Below are positions 33,999 to 45,585 of a DNA stretch of 64,000 nt, piece by piece; position 1 is the stretch's first letter, and each line of letters opens with the position of its first letter. Both the position numbers and the translations under genes were made by a program. Origin of the DNA: Okapia johnstoni (taxonomy: Eukaryota; Chordata; Mammalia; Artiodactyla; Giraffidae). Where the stretch lies: NCBI GenBank assembly GCA_024291935.2, contig CM044309.1, positions 98,295,628 to 98,359,627 on the forward strand, read 5' to 3'. Below the pieces are notes generated by a model. It ran no database searches and was not told the origin of the DNA. It was given only the letters and a program-made list of their open reading frames with translations.

Positions 33999-34756
33999 CA
34001 GGAAGTAAAAGCTCCCCTTCTTGCCCACTCGTCTCCATTCAACCCAAGTCCCTTTATCCCAAAGCTGTGTTAAATGTGATGTAAACATGTAATACCTTCT
34101 CACATTAGGGAAGTTGTTGTTAATAAGGTGGAACAGAAAGGATCAGAAAATCAAATTAATATGCAGAATCTTTAGTTAATTACCAGATGACAGTTTTGTT
34201 TTCAAGAAAACAGTGAAATTAGGGATTGTATTTCCCATAGAATCCTAGTTTGAATTTCTGTATCCAAAACTCTGGATGGTTTTTCTAGTCGAATATCTAT
34301 CTTTGAGCTGTATCTGTCTGTGACTCACTTTCATGATAAGAAAGGTAAATACTTTTTTATTACAAAGTAAAAAGGGCAGGAGTAATGCATTTTAAAATTT
34401 TGAACCAAACAAAAGACAAAAATTCACTAGAATGCACTAGAAAATTAAAACCTGGCTTGTAGTAACTCTGGGCACCAACAAGAGGATATTCAGCCAGTGC
34501 ATTCTGATTTACTTAAACATCTAATCTTATTTTGTTTTTACTCTTATAGCCTGAAGAGTGACAATGACCTTCTTCCAAACAAACAGACAAACTCATATCT
34601 GTGAGACAATTCAGAACTGAGCTGAGGCATGATTTTCATAAACACCCTGACTGCAGACACATTATTACATTACTAACTGAAATATTCCTTTGAAATTGCT
34701 GCTTGAGAGCCAATAGAATCTCGACTGAATGACACCCAAGCCTGCTAAAAATTGGG
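33999..34756. other. No gene or recognised repeat
   Basis: Nothing recognised. Confidence 0.45.
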
Positions 34757-34976
34757 AGTTTGGGGATTAACATATACACACTAATATATATATAAAATAG
34801 GTAAATACAAGGACCTACTATACAGCACAAGAAACTCTTCTTCATATCTTGTAATAATTTATAATGGAAAAGAATCTGAAAAAGAATATATATGTATATA
34901 CATGTACCTATGTATATGTATAACTGAAACACTTCACTGTACACTTGAAACTAGCACACGATTGTAAATTATCTAT
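34757..34976 (+). mobile_element. Cetartiodactyl L1 3' UTR end
   Basis: GGGAGTTTGGGGATTAACAT, CCTACTATACAGCACAAGAA, TAATGGAAAAGAATCTGAAA and CACTTCACTGTACACTTGAA follow the known order of an artiodactyl L1 3' end. A Bov-tA follows directly with no spacer. Confidence 0.72.
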
Positions 34977-35170
34977 GCTTCCCGCATAGCTCAATTGGTA
35001 AAGCATCTGCCTGCAATGTGGGAGCTCTGGGTTCAATTCCTGGGTTGGGAAGTTCCCCTGGAGAAGGCAATGGCAACCCACTCCAGTATTCTTGCCTGGA
35101 GAATCCCACGGACAGAGGAACCTGGCAGGCTACAGTTCATTGGATCACAAGAGTTGGACATGAATTAGTG
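34977..35170 (+). mobile_element. Bov-tA SINE
   Basis: Well-preserved tRNA-Glu-like head (CATAGCTCAATTGGTAAAGC, GGGTTCAATTCC) followed by the Bov-A body and a CTTTCTTCTTTC tail. Confidence 0.93.
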
Positions 35171-36883
35171 CTCTTTCTTCTTTCTTTCTTAATACTTCAA
35201 TTTTAAAAAATAAAGTGACTGGAAAAAATTTGCTTTAATCAGAATGTCAATAGAGCTCTTAATAATCTTCCAGAAGCTCCTTCATACTTACACAGGTAAC
35301 CAGTTAGCTTCTGTAAGAAAGAGGAGCAAGCTATCCCTTCTTCCCACTTCTTTGCTATGACAGTGTCATTTGAGTCTCCTTAATCTGCAATGATATCTTC
35401 GTTTGTCAGCATGCATGACAGAACCGGTTTTGTTTCCCACCCATTTTCATTGAGCTTTATTTGTAGCACTGCTATCCACATAATCAAAGGCTTGGCCATC
35501 TTTTTAATAGGAGAAATGTAAGGACCTTCCATCAGTGCCAAGGGCAGGAAGTTGATGTCATATATCAAGCGTCACTTAGCACTTGCACTTTCAGAAAGAT
35601 CAATTATTACGATATTTATTTTAAGCTGCCCAAGTTGTATCTGCAAAAGTAAGACATCCATCTTATCAGTTGCAGTGCCTTTAATTTCTAACATTCTTAA
35701 CTGGATATTGCTTACTATACAGCAGGCCAGTCTCTGAATTCTGAGAAAGTAATAATTTTAATTTCTACCTAGACATTTCTCAATTTATCTTCATCATCCT
35801 TTTCTTTGAATCCAATAAATTCTTGTTTTATGAATCTAGTCTGTAAGCCCTGGCTGAATAAACTATATTAACTGCAAAATATCGTTAAGTGAGAAATGGC
35901 TGTGCTGTCTCATTTCTTGAAACTGTGGAGCAAAGATTGGGTAGAATAATCTCCATTATCTCGAACTTGAACTTCCAGAATCTCCACAGAAACTGTGGTC
36001 TGTAACAATCTTGTGAGCAAGAACCAGTGAGGAAAGGGAATGCATTTGTAAACAAAGATTAAATTTCTAGTGACCATGCTTCCAATTGAATTCCTTAATC
36101 GACTTAACCATCCCCAAGTTTTCCTCTTTCTGTGGAAGGCTGAAATTGTGTGCCAGGGAACTGCTGGCTTTGATATTAATAATTTATAGATGTTGGCAAT
36201 AGATGTAATCACCTTAAGTGTTATGGGAATAGCAGCTGTGAATAACTTAAATGTTTAGAATGAGGATTGAGGAAAGAGAAGTAGCATTCCTATTATATAT
36301 TCAAAGTATCTTTATTTACAGTGCAGAATTAAATTTGCTCCCCTAAATCAAACCAGAGGAAGGTGATGGATTTGCATTTAATTATACTGAGAAAATGGAC
36401 AACATATGGATTTTAAGATTAAACATCTAAATAGGGAGGGGGAACAGGGAAATTACAAGTACCTTGAAAAAAATTAACACTCATAAAATAAGGAGAGGGA
36501 GGCTATTCTGGAATTGCAATGTTCTTTGTTTTTTTATATATTACTATTAAAATGCAGTAAGGAACCTTTTGCAAGATTGCTGATTTCACAAAATTTATGT
36601 TTTATCAGTGTTCACAGCTCTTTTTCATAGCTCCTAAAAACATTAAGAGAAGATAATAATGTTTAACTTCCATCATTGAGTTTCAATTTACTTTCAAGAT
36701 ATTTCTATTACTAATATATAAAGTCCTCTTTGCCAAAAATAAACAATTTCTCTCCTTTTAAAAAATTCAAGGTGTTATCAACAAGTAGATGAATTCATGT
36801 ATTAATAACATAATGGCTAGCTTTATGTCACTAACCCCACCTGGAAGCCTTCCTTTCTCTTCTTTCTATAGCAATGAGACATG
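35171..36883. other. No gene or recognised repeat
   Basis: 1.7 kb of the least repeat-like sequence in the window. ORFs of up to 100 codons (35910-36212, minus) have no domain I recognise and no start context or splice structure I can defend. Confidence 0.45.
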
Positions 36884-37005
36884 CGTGCTCAGTCGTGTCT
36901 GACCCTTTGTGACCCCCTGGACTGTAGCCCATCATGTTCCTCTGTCCATGGGATTTTTTAGGCAAGAATGCTGGAAGGGGTTGCCATTGCCAACCCAATC
37001 CAGGA
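36884..37005 (-). mobile_element. Bov-A part of a Bov-tA SINE, head missing
   Basis: From GTGCTCAGTCGTGTCTGACC to AAGGGGTTGCCATTGCCAAC. The tRNA-like head is absent. Confidence 0.82.
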
Positions 37006-37131
37006 GCTATAGAGAAGATGCTTGAAAATTCTGAAAAGGTGTTCTATCCTAACCCAAATCTGCAATATTTTTTGTTACCTGACTGTCACACCTTTATTGC
37101 TCAAATTGTTTACTTTGGTGATTGACTATTA

Positions 37132-37300
37132 GTTGCGAGACCAGACTGCCTAGGCTCAAATCTTGCCTACTCAACCTATTTGGTGTGCTTCCTTGAACAA
37201 ATTACCTAAGCTGTCTGTGCCTCATGTCTCCATTTATAAAATCATAGTATGAGAGAAGAGATGATAACCTGTGAAATTCTTAGAAAAGTGCATGCACACA
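37132..37300 (+). mobile_element. MIR SINE
   Basis: ACTGCCTAGGCTCAAATCTT, ACAAATTACCTAAGCTGTCT and TGTGCCTCATGTCTCCATTT are in MIR order and spacing. Well over 20% diverged by eye, as expected for a pan-mammalian SINE. Confidence 0.75.
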
Positions 37301-37364
37301 GAAATCAAACAATAATAGTCATAAGAAAATAATTTTACAACAGTCCACACTTGAGGAATTCTCT

Positions 37365-37490
37365 CTGCCAGGCATATTTCTAAGTTCTTTACATTTTTAA
37401 CATATTTAATTCCAGTGACAACGCCCTGAAACAGATAGTGTTATTCCCATGCAGGAGCACTGGATTCTATGATACTTGTGCAAGTCACAG
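37365..37490 (-). mobile_element. MIR SINE, opposite orientation
   Basis: TCTGCCAGGCATATTTCTAA followed by TTCTTTACATTTTTAACATA and TTATTCCCATG are the antisense MIR landmarks. It lies only 65 bp from the preceding MIR. Confidence 0.65.
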
Positions 37491-38570
37491 GATGTTGGCT
37501 GGTCTTAGGCTTACTATAAATTCCTCTAGAGCCAGGCCTTTGGTTTCTTCTTTTGTATCTTGACAACTTGGAGATGAATTATTAATGTGATTGATGGGAA
37601 ATAATTCTAAAGTGTCTGCATTCAAAGTGAATTAGTCTACAAAGTTTCAAGTATAAGATAGGGTATTTGGGAAAGTTCTCATAGTCATTTACTATCACTC
37701 AGTTAGGTGCAAATTACTGCTGTAAGTAACTCTTCAGTTAGTAGGGTTAGAAAGTGATCCTTACAAAAATTAAATAAATTTCCCCATTCACTAGGACAGC
37801 AAGATAGCATAATCAAGATTTTACCCCAGGAAGTTCTTGCCTTTACATACTTGACATGTCTTCTAGAAATGAATATTTAGGACTTATACAGAGACATGAC
37901 AATAAGTATGAAACCTAACATTACTATTTCCAGGCAAAAGCCTCAGTTATACAACATGAGAATTTTGTATATCTGGGAAAATATATATTTTATTCAAACA
38001 TATTTAACTTGCAAATAGTTTTATTTGGTCTTTTTTTTTTTTAACTTTTTCATGTATTTATTTATTACAAAAAATCCCAAGCTGGTTCTAAAATGCAGCT
38101 CACAGCTAGAAAGCAGAGAAGACTTTAGAGTGTTCAGATATGGAGACAGACCAGAATGACATTATTGAGGAGATTGTGAGAAGGGAACTCATTCTGGAAA
38201 TAATAATTATTCACATGCATTTACCCCCACTTCCAAGAAGGCATAAACATGATGACAGAGAAACTAGGAGAGAGGGAAAAGAGAGGGAGAAAAGCAAGAC
38301 TGAATAAGCCTGCTGAAGGAATCCAAAATCCCGTAAGACCTAGCTAAGAGTGATGAGAAAAAAAATATGTGACTTGGCCGGCAGAAGACTAAGGTCTTCA
38401 GTTTTGCAAATCCAATTGACGGAAAAAAGGAAAGGTTAGATTACACTGTGAAAGACAACTAAGTTGCCCAGGACCATACACACGCCCTCTTACACAGACA
38501 TATACCCACACTTACATACACTCTTATACATAGGTTCCAGCTTATGTGCAGAACTCAGCATAAATCTACG
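37491..38570. other. No gene or recognised repeat; poly(T) at 38030-38042
   Basis: AT-rich. TATTTATTTATTA follows the poly(T). A GA-rich stretch lies at 38250-38300. No family named. Confidence 0.45.
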
Positions 38571-38692
38571 TGTGCGCTTAGTCACTCAGTTGTGTCTGAC
38601 TCTTTGTGACCCATGGACTGTAGCTAGTCGGGATTCTTTGTCCGTGGGAATTTCCAGCCAAGTATTTTGCAGTATGTTGCCATTCCCTTGCA
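38571..38692 (-). mobile_element. Bov-A part of a Bov-tA SINE, head missing
   Basis: From CGTGTGCGCTTAGTCACTCA to TGTTGCCATTCCCTTGCAG, more diverged than its neighbours. Confidence 0.78.
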
Positions 38693-38809
38693 GAACATCC
38701 CCCATTTAAAAAGGGAAGTAACAAAACAACAAATTTTCTCTGGAATATGAATGGGTCACTCCTCTGGTATTTATGACTTCCCAAGTAAGATCATCCCCTG
38801 CTAAAACAC

Positions 38810-38845
38810 TCAAAAAAAACAAACAAAAAAAACAAAAAAAACCCC
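38810..38845. repeat. A-rich (A8C)n tract
   Basis: AAAAAAAACAAACAAAAAAAACAAAAAAAA-type low complexity. Confidence 0.85.
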
Positions 38846-38954
38846 AGCTGTTCAGAAGTCCCACCATAAAAATCCTTGTCAAGTTATTAATATTATTTTT
38901 TCCACACAGTAGGATATGTGAATTAACAAGACACCTGAGATATTTGGGGAGTAC

Positions 38955-39129
38955 TTTGTCCAACTCTTTGCAACTCCATGCACTGTATAGTCCATGGAAT
39001 TCTCCAGGGCCAGAATACTGGAGGGGGTAGCTGTTCCCTTCTCCAGGGCATGTTCCCAACCCAGGGATTGAACCCAGGTCTCCCACATTGCAGGTGAATT
39101 CTTTACGAGCTCAGCCACCAGGGAAGCCC
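38955..39129 (-). mobile_element. Bov-tA SINE, slightly 3'-truncated
   Basis: From TTGTCCAACTCTTTGCAACT to the head end CAGCCACCAGGGAAGCCCC. Confidence 0.88.
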
Positions 39130-39346
39130 CTTAAGTAAAAGAGACAAAGATAAACAGACACAATTGCTTCTAAAGAAAGAAATGAGTGAGTGGAAAAATA
39201 AAAGTACATCCTTAAACAAGATACACTGTAAAAGAAACAATTAGAGCATAAGGTTTTTTGTAAGAAATATCAAATTTTTAAAACTCAATAAATAGAATTT
39301 AGGTAGTTAGGAAACAGGTTTCACTACAAATTTCTTTCGAGTTCTC
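39130..39346. other. Unassigned spacer
   Basis: A-rich. Nothing recognised. Confidence 0.5.
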
Positions 39347-40432
39347 TATTTATTGACTATGCCAAAGCCTTTGACTGTGTGGATCACAATAAACTGGAAA
39401 ATTCTGAACGAGATGGGAATACCAGACCATCTGACCTGTCTCTTGAGAAACCTATATACAGGTCAGGAAGCAACAGTTAGAACTGGACATGGAACAACAG
39501 ACTGGTTCCAAATAGGAAAAGGAGTACGTCAAGGCTGTATATTGTCACCCTGCTTATTTAACTTATATGCAGAGTACATCATGAGAAACGCTGGGCTGGA
39601 AGAAACACAAGCTGGAATCAAGATTGCTGGGAGAAATATCAATAACCTCAGATATGCGGATGACACCACCCTTATGGCAGAAAGTGAAGAACTAAAGAGC
39701 CTCTTGATGAAGGTGAAAGAGGAGAGTGAAAATGTTGGCTTAAAGCTCAACATTCGGAAAACTAAGATCATGGCATCTGGTCCCATCACTTCATGGCAAA
39801 TAGATGGGGAAATAGTGGAAACAGTGTCAGACTTTATTTCTGGGGGCTCCAGAATCACTGCTGATGGTGATTGCAGCCATGAAATTAAAAGACGCTTACT
39901 CCTTGGAAGGAAGGTTATGGCCAACCTAGATAGCATATTTAAAAGCAGAGACATTACTTTGCCAACAAAAGTCTGTCTAGTTAAGGCTATGGTTTTTCCA
40001 GTGGTCATGTATGGATGTGAGAGTTGGATGGTGAAGAAAGCTGAATGCCGCAGAACTGATGCTTTTGAACTGTGGTGTTAGAGAAGACTCTTGAGAGTCC
40101 CTTGGACTGCAAGGAGATCCAATAAATCCATCCTAAAAGAGATCAATCCTGGGTGTTCATTGGAAGGTCTGATGTTGAAGCTGAAACTCCAATACTTTGG
40201 CCACCTCATGCGAAGAGTTGACTCATTGGAAAAGACCCTAATGCTGGGTAGGATTGGGGGCGGGAGGAGAAGGGGACGACAGAGGATGAGATGGTTGGAT
40301 GGCATCACCGACTCGATGGACATGGGTTTGGGTAGACTCCGGGAGTTGGTGATGGACAGAGAGGCCTGGCGTGCTGCGATTCATGGGGTCGCAAAGAGTC
40401 GGACACGATTGAGCGACTGAACTGAACTGATG
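39347..40432 (+). mobile_element. BovB LINE, 5'-truncated at reverse transcriptase motif A
   Basis: It starts at CTATTTATTGACTATGCC (the FIDYAKAFD region) and runs to the TGAACTGAACTGA 3' end. YADD is encoded at 39653-39664. It is among the best-preserved coding regions in the window. No target-site duplication was found. Confidence 0.95.
39353..40420 (+). pseudogene. BovB reverse transcriptase/C-terminal frame broken by one stop
   Basis: The frame is open for 242 codons (39353-40078), then TAG at 40079-40081 replaces the TGG of the C-W-R-R motif. It continues in the same frame to 40420. It holds GVRQGCILSP, YADD and the C-terminal Cys-rich CESW...CWRR region. Everything upstream of motif A is gone, so no activity is expected. 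Confidence 0.9.
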
Positions 40433-41090
40433 TTGAAAATTTTTATAATAAAATATAGGTGAAGAATAAAAAGAAATATTTGAGAGTAAAGTTTGATAAA
40501 TTTCCCCCTAAGAGCTGAAAATGAAGAAAAAGAAATTTAAAAGTTGTGAAAAATTAAAGAACATGAAGAAACAGTTCAGCCCCAATATACAACTGATAGG
40601 TGTTTAAGAAAGTCCAGAGAAACTGGAGTAAAGAATAAAGAAATATGTAAAAAAAGAAAAAATTCTCCCAAATAAGACATGTTTCTCTAGATTGAAAGGG
40701 TGAGTGGGGAAAATATGCACTTCCTTACAACATGATAAACTTTCAGAATTATAAATATGAAGAGATTTTATAAATTGGGGTCAAGGAAAGAACAGGAGAG
40801 ATGCAGACCAGAATAAGACCAGATCAGCATGACTCTCAACATCCACGCTGAATGCCAGAAGACAAAAGAGCAATTCCCTCCAAGTTCCCAAGGGAAATTA
40901 TTTTTTTTGCCTCAGAATTCTATTCACACCCAAACTATCAATCATGTATGAAGAAAAAAATTCAGCTATTTTCAAACATGTAATTTTTTTTTAAAAAAAT
41001 CACCTCCAACATATCCTTTAGACAGTTACTTGAAAAAGGAGCTTTTTTACTCTGGCAGAACAAATAAATAGAGCAGCTTCCCACTTTCCA
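40433..41090 (+). mobile_element. Possible old L1M internal fragment
   Basis: AATGCCAGAAGACAAAAGAG, CAGAATTCTATTCACACCCA, AACTATCAATCATG and TTTTCAAACATG resemble, in order, an L1M coding/3' segment I remember. The upstream part is A-rich and not diagnostic. Edges are uncertain. Confidence 0.5.
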
Positions 41091-41149
41091 TTTGTTTTAC
41101 ACATGGCTATTCAGTGCAGGGTGCTCAGCTCTGTGCTCTGTGATGACAT

Positions 41150-41262
41150 AGGTGGGTGGGATGAAGGGATTGGTGGGAGGGAGGCCCAAGAGAGAGGGTA
41201 TATATGTACTGATTCACTTCATTGTACAGCAGAAACTAACACAACATTGTAAAGCAAATGGA
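41150..41262 (+). mobile_element. L1 3' UTR end, sense
   Basis: GATTCACTTCATTGTACAGC and AGAAACTAACACAACATTGT are the terminal landmarks of an artiodactyl L1 3' end, followed by a poly(A) of about 10 at 41262-41271. Confidence 0.75.
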
Positions 41263-41270
41263 AAAAAAAA

Positions 41271-41488
41271 AGTGAAAGTCACTTAGTCATGTCTGACTCT
41301 TTGCAGCCCCATGGACTGTAGCCCACATGCTCCTCTGTCCATGGGGTTTTCCAGGCAAGAATACTGGAGTGGGTTGCCATTTCCTCCTCCAGGGGATCTT
41401 TTCAAGCCAGGTATCGAACCCAAACCCACTTCTGCTATGTCTCCTGCATTGCAGGTGGATTCTTTTACCTACTGAGCCATCAGAGAAT
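41271..41488 (-). mobile_element. Bov-tA SINE between two opposed L1 ends
   Basis: Minus-strand copy from GTGAAAGTCACTTAGTCATG, with the head carrying the AACCCACTTCTGCTATGTCT insertion and ending GAGCCATCAGAG. Confidence 0.92.
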
Positions 41489-41695
41489 CAGCTATATGCA
41501 TACATATGTCCCCTCATTCTTTTGGATTTTTTTGGATTTATGTCATCAAAGACCATTGGGTAGAGTTCCTGGTGCTATACAGTAGGTTCTCATTAATTGT
41601 CTATTTTATATGTAGGAGTGTATGTACGTCAATCCCAATCTCCCAGTTCATCCCACCCCCACTTCCCCTCCTGGTATCCATTCTTCCTAACAATG
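41489..41695 (-). mobile_element. L1 3' UTR fragment, antisense
   Basis: TTCCTGGTGCTATACAGTAG, GTCTATTTTATATGTAGGAG and GTCAATCCCAATCTCCCAGT are the antisense landmarks of the same L1 3' UTR family as at 41150. The final 60 or so bases and poly(A) are missing next to the SINE. Confidence 0.75.
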
Positions 41696-41973
41696 AAATC
41701 TCTTTATAGTAAAACTGTGAGGAATGATAGATTAAAAATGAGAATAGTCAGTACCAAGAATACCCAAATTAGTAAATGATTATTCAGAGTATACACGTGT
41801 GCAAGAATAGTGTGGGACATAGAACTAGACAAGCATAGATTTAAAAAAAAGAAAAGAAAATAGCATTCCTTGAGCTGTATATGGCAACCATTGATCATGT
41901 TGCTACTGAGGATAAAACATGGGTGCGTGGGTATTATTATTATTAGACGGATTTCTTGTAATAAGTACACACT
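41696..41973. other. Unassigned spacer
   Basis: Nothing recognised. Short TATTATTATTATTA at about 41931-41945. Confidence 0.45.
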
Positions 41974-42195
41974 GTCTTGCCTGGTGGATCAATGGTAAAG
42001 AATCCACCTGCAATGCAGGAGATCCGGGATTTATCCCTGGATCAGGAAGATCCCCTAGAGAGGAGAATTGTTACCCCCACTCCCCCGCCCCCGCCAGTAT
42101 TCTTGCCTGGAGAATTCCATGGACAGAGGAGCCTAGCAGGCTACGATCCATGGGGTCACAAAGAGTAGGACATGACTGAGCACTAACGCTTTCAC
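41974..42195 (+). mobile_element. Bov-tA SINE with a C-rich insertion
   Basis: Head and body are typical, but the ACCCACTCCAG site is expanded to a CCCCCACTCCCCCGCCCCCG stretch at about 42073-42092. TTTTTTTT follows the 3' end. Confidence 0.9.
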
Positions 42196-42200
42196 TTTTT

Positions 42201-42888
42201 TTTTGTTTTTACATTTCCACCCCCATTTAATGGTGTGGGACTCCAAAATGTTCTTTAGCCCTGAATGAACATTCTTTCAGACATCATTATAGGCAAATGC
42301 CTTGACCTGGAGGATCCTGTCTGAAAGCTGAGGGTAAGAATCTTGATGTCTAGGATAGATCAACCAGGGAGGACGTGCCAGTTAGGAAACCGGCTTTATC
42401 AGGGTTATGTTTGAGATATTTGTAGGAGGAAAATATTAGAAAAATCTTCCTGCCGCTTTCATTAATAACCCAACAAAAAGAACATTCTCAGCAGTAAGAA
42501 GTGTGCTACTGCTGTGCGTACTCTAAGGTCTTGGTGTCTAAGAGGAAAAAAAAAAGATTGCAGAACCAACCTAAAGTTTAGAAATATTGGATGATTACTT
42601 TAGTAACACAAGCAGATCTGTTTTCAAACCAACATAGGTCATAAATGATTTCCAATACTCACTTTGTCATGTCTTTCACTTGTATACTACATCACTGATT
42701 TGGGGTGTAGTAAAGGCCAACATCTGCAAGCTGAGAAGTACATATTCATGACTACTCTTTCTTCTTCCATGGCCTTATCGGATGATAGGTAACCAGAGAA
42801 AAATGTCCAAGGATAATGATTACTGAAACTCAAGAAACTTCTAGAGAAACAGGAATGATATGTATTCTTTCAATGCTGTTTTCTTCAA
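42201..42888. other. No gene or recognised repeat
   Basis: Nothing recognised. Confidence 0.45.
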
Positions 42889-42889
42889 A

Positions 42890-43330
42890 TTGTTGTTGTT
42901 GTTGTTCAGTCGCTAAGTCATGTTCAACTCTTTGTGACCCCATGGACTGCAGCACGCCAGGCTTCCCTGTCCTTCACTATCTCCCGTAGTTTGCTCAAAC
43001 TCATGTCCATTGAGTCGGTGATGCCACCCAACCATCTCATCCTCTGTCATCCCCTTCTCCTCCTTCCCTCAATGTTTCCCAGCAGCAGGGTCTTTTCCAA
43101 TGAGTCAGCTATTCGCATCAGGTGGTCAAAGTATTGGAGCTTCATCTTTAGCATCAGTCCTTCCTTCCTATGAATATTCAGGGATGGTTTTCTTCAGGAT
43201 TGATTGGTTTGATCTCCTTTTGGTCCAAGGGACTCTCAAGAGTCTTCTCTAGCACAACAGTTTGAAAGCATTAATTCTTCAGCCCTCAGCCTTCTTTATG
43301 GTCCCACTCTCACATCCATACATGACTACT
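42890..43330 (-). mobile_element. BovB 3' fragment with (GTT)n tail
   Basis: GTTGTTGTTGTTGTT at 42891-42906 precedes the 3' end CAGTCGCTAAGTCATGTTC. The copy runs to CCATACATGACTACT near 43330. It is more diverged than the copies at 39347 and 48343 and has a CTTCCTTCC expansion near 43160. Confidence 0.92.
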
Positions 43331-43734
43331 ATCCCAGCATTACTCCTAAATAGGCTTATAATTCACAATTCATGCTGCAAGTCCAGATTTCCAGAATGTA
43401 GAAGTGATGCTATTTCAACACTGTCCTGTACAACACAAGAGCCACCCACAAGGTAGATGATAGGATATTAGGGGCAAGTTTATGTTATTTCTGCACAATA
43501 TCAGAGAAAAGTAAATAAGAGATTTTAAGGAGAGTTAGCTAGAAAACATATCTGTGTGCCTTTTTTCGAATCTGCAATGTAAGTTCAACCATGTTACACC
43601 TCAGAGGAAGTCTTCCCTTAAAACATGTTAATTATCTAAAGACAGTTAAGAAAATAGCCACAGTTTTCTAAGATCAGAGAGAATCATGTGATTATTAAAT
43701 AAGACAAAGAAATTTTAAGAGAAAAGGTAGCTAT
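43331..43734. other. No gene or recognised repeat
   Basis: Nothing recognised. Confidence 0.45.
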
Positions 43735-44465
43735 ATAACCACTTTGGAAAACATGTGTATTTTTTTTGGCAGGTTTTTTAAAAAACAAAATTAGATATAA
43801 ACTTTCTATAAGACCCAACTATCCCACTCTCAGATATTTATCCAAAAGAAATGAAAATGTATTTCACAAAAAATACTTGTATGCAAAAGTTTATAGCAGC
43901 TTTATTCTCATTAGACAAAAACTGGAAACAATTTGCATGTCCTTCAATAGATATACTTGTGCATATCCACAAAATGGAATATTATTCAGCAATAAAACAG
44001 AAAGGACTATTGATTCACCCAACTCATATGTGAATGTAACTCAAACACATTGCCCTAAGTGAAAGAATCAGTTTCTAAAGGTCACAGACAGTATGATTCC
44101 ATTTATTCTGAAAAAGACAAAAATATAGAAAGAGAGAGCAGCACAGAGGTTTCTAGAGTTTGGGATGGAGCAGGGTCTGAATATAAAGAGGCAAGAGGAG
44201 GGAATTTATTGGGATAATGGGATTATTTTGTATTCTGTCTGTGCTGGCTGTTACAAAAAATCTCTTTACATCTAACTACTCATAGACCTATATTCCAAAA
44301 GTGATGAACTTTACAGCATGCAAATTTTCAGAACAAAAGCACAATAACAAATTCTGAATGGCTACATGTACATGTATGGCTGAGTCCCTTTGCTATTCTC
44401 CTGAAGCTGTCACAACATCCTTAATTGACTATACTCCAACACAAAATACAAAGTTAAAAAAAATA
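43735..44465 (+). mobile_element. L1 3' region (end of ORF2 and 3' UTR)
   Basis: In one frame (43851-44033) the translation carries FIAALFSLDKNWKQ followed by HKMEYYSAIK, which is the C-terminal end of L1 ORF2. A second frame (43766-44062) is a chance ORF over the same DNA. The 3' UTR end ATGTATGGCTGAGTCCCTTT and CAACACAAAATACAAAGTTA followed by AAAAAAA lies at 44373-44461. It may be one element or two adjoining ones. Confidence 0.8.
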
Positions 44466-44799
44466 AACTCAATCAAGGTGGAATGAAGGGGGATGAGATT
44501 TCAAAGGAGGTAAAGGAGCAGAAGTAAAAATTGTCAAATGCCAAGCAAAATCATGTTTACATAAATCTAACCAAAATATGTCTGAACCCAAGGAAACAGA
44601 GCTGATCCTAACTGAAGATAAATATACACTTAAACCAGTAGTGATATACATGTATACACAGGCTTTGTATTGGTTACCAACCACACTAAAATAGAAAACC
44701 CAGTCCATCAACACCTCCGATGAGAAAGAAACATGGCCTACACGTTACCTACTTTATATGTGTCCATGAGTTGCTTTCTAAAATGTTGCTAAAATTCTG

Positions 44800-45012
44800 T
44801 GCTGTGTGCTCTGTTGTGTCTGATTCTGCAACCCCGTGGACTGTAGCCCACCAGACCCTCTGTCCAAGAAATGTTCTAAGCAAGAATATTGGAGTGGGTT
44901 GCCATTTCCTACTCCAGGGGATCTTCCCTACCCAAAGATTAAAACTGAGTCTCTTGAGTCTCCTGCACTGGCAGTCAGATTCTGTTTCACTAGCACCACT
45001 TGGGAAGCCCAA
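44800..45012 (-). mobile_element. Bov-tA SINE with 13-bp target-site duplication
   Basis: Minus-strand copy. TGCTAAAATTCTG occurs at 44787-44799 and 45013-45025, a perfect target-site duplication. The body carries AAGAAATGTTCTAAG in place of the usual GGGATTTTCCAGG. Confidence 0.95.
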
Positions 45013-45025
45013 TGCTAAAATTCTG

Positions 45026-45553
45026 AAAGCAGATGATTAACGACAACAAAAAGAACCCTATTTTAACCAGAAAGAGAACTATGTATATTATTTAATAAAC
45101 TGTATTAGTTATCTGGAAGTGAAAACAGGGAACACATAACTAACTTCTTACAAAAGTTCAGCAGAAAGCTGGGATGGTGTGGGATAGTCGAAAACCAATA
45201 TATTCAATAGTTAATGTAATAATTTAGGGAACAAAATTTATACTCTTTGCCCTTGGATTAAATAATTGTTTTAGTGGGAGAAAACTTCTATTTTTGAGAT
45301 GGATACCTATGCCAGATAAATGCAAGAGTCAAGGGGCAAAAGTTGAAGAGAGAATCCCATTTTCCTAAGGAAAACAGAAGTTAATCTTCAAAATGTGTGG
45401 GAGACAACCTGGATATTTCAAAAAGGATATGTGAGATGAAGGTGGAATACAGTACCATTGTTCAACAGTTACTGGAGAGAAGAGTTAGGGAATAAAGCAC
45501 CACTTCTTGGCTATAGGGTCTAAGGGAACTTTAATGAGAGAGAGGAAAAAAAA

Positions 45554-45585
<32 letters not shown>

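Noticed and set aside
9700..35170. tRNA-like sequences with B-box motifs as tRNA genes
   Set aside because: They are the heads of Bov-tA SINEs followed by a Bov-A body, and no cloverleaf with an anticodon arm is preserved.
35910..36212. 100-codon minus-strand ORF in the least repetitive stretch
   Set aside because: No recognised domain, no splice or promoter signals I can defend. Length is compatible with chance.
37688..37850. A third MIR
   Set aside because: Only scattered short resemblances to MIR, not enough ordered landmarks to call.
744..45012. Regularly recurring 200-bp units as a CRISPR array or satellite
   Set aside because: The units are dispersed, occur on both strands, have individual target-site duplications, and are ordinary SINEs.
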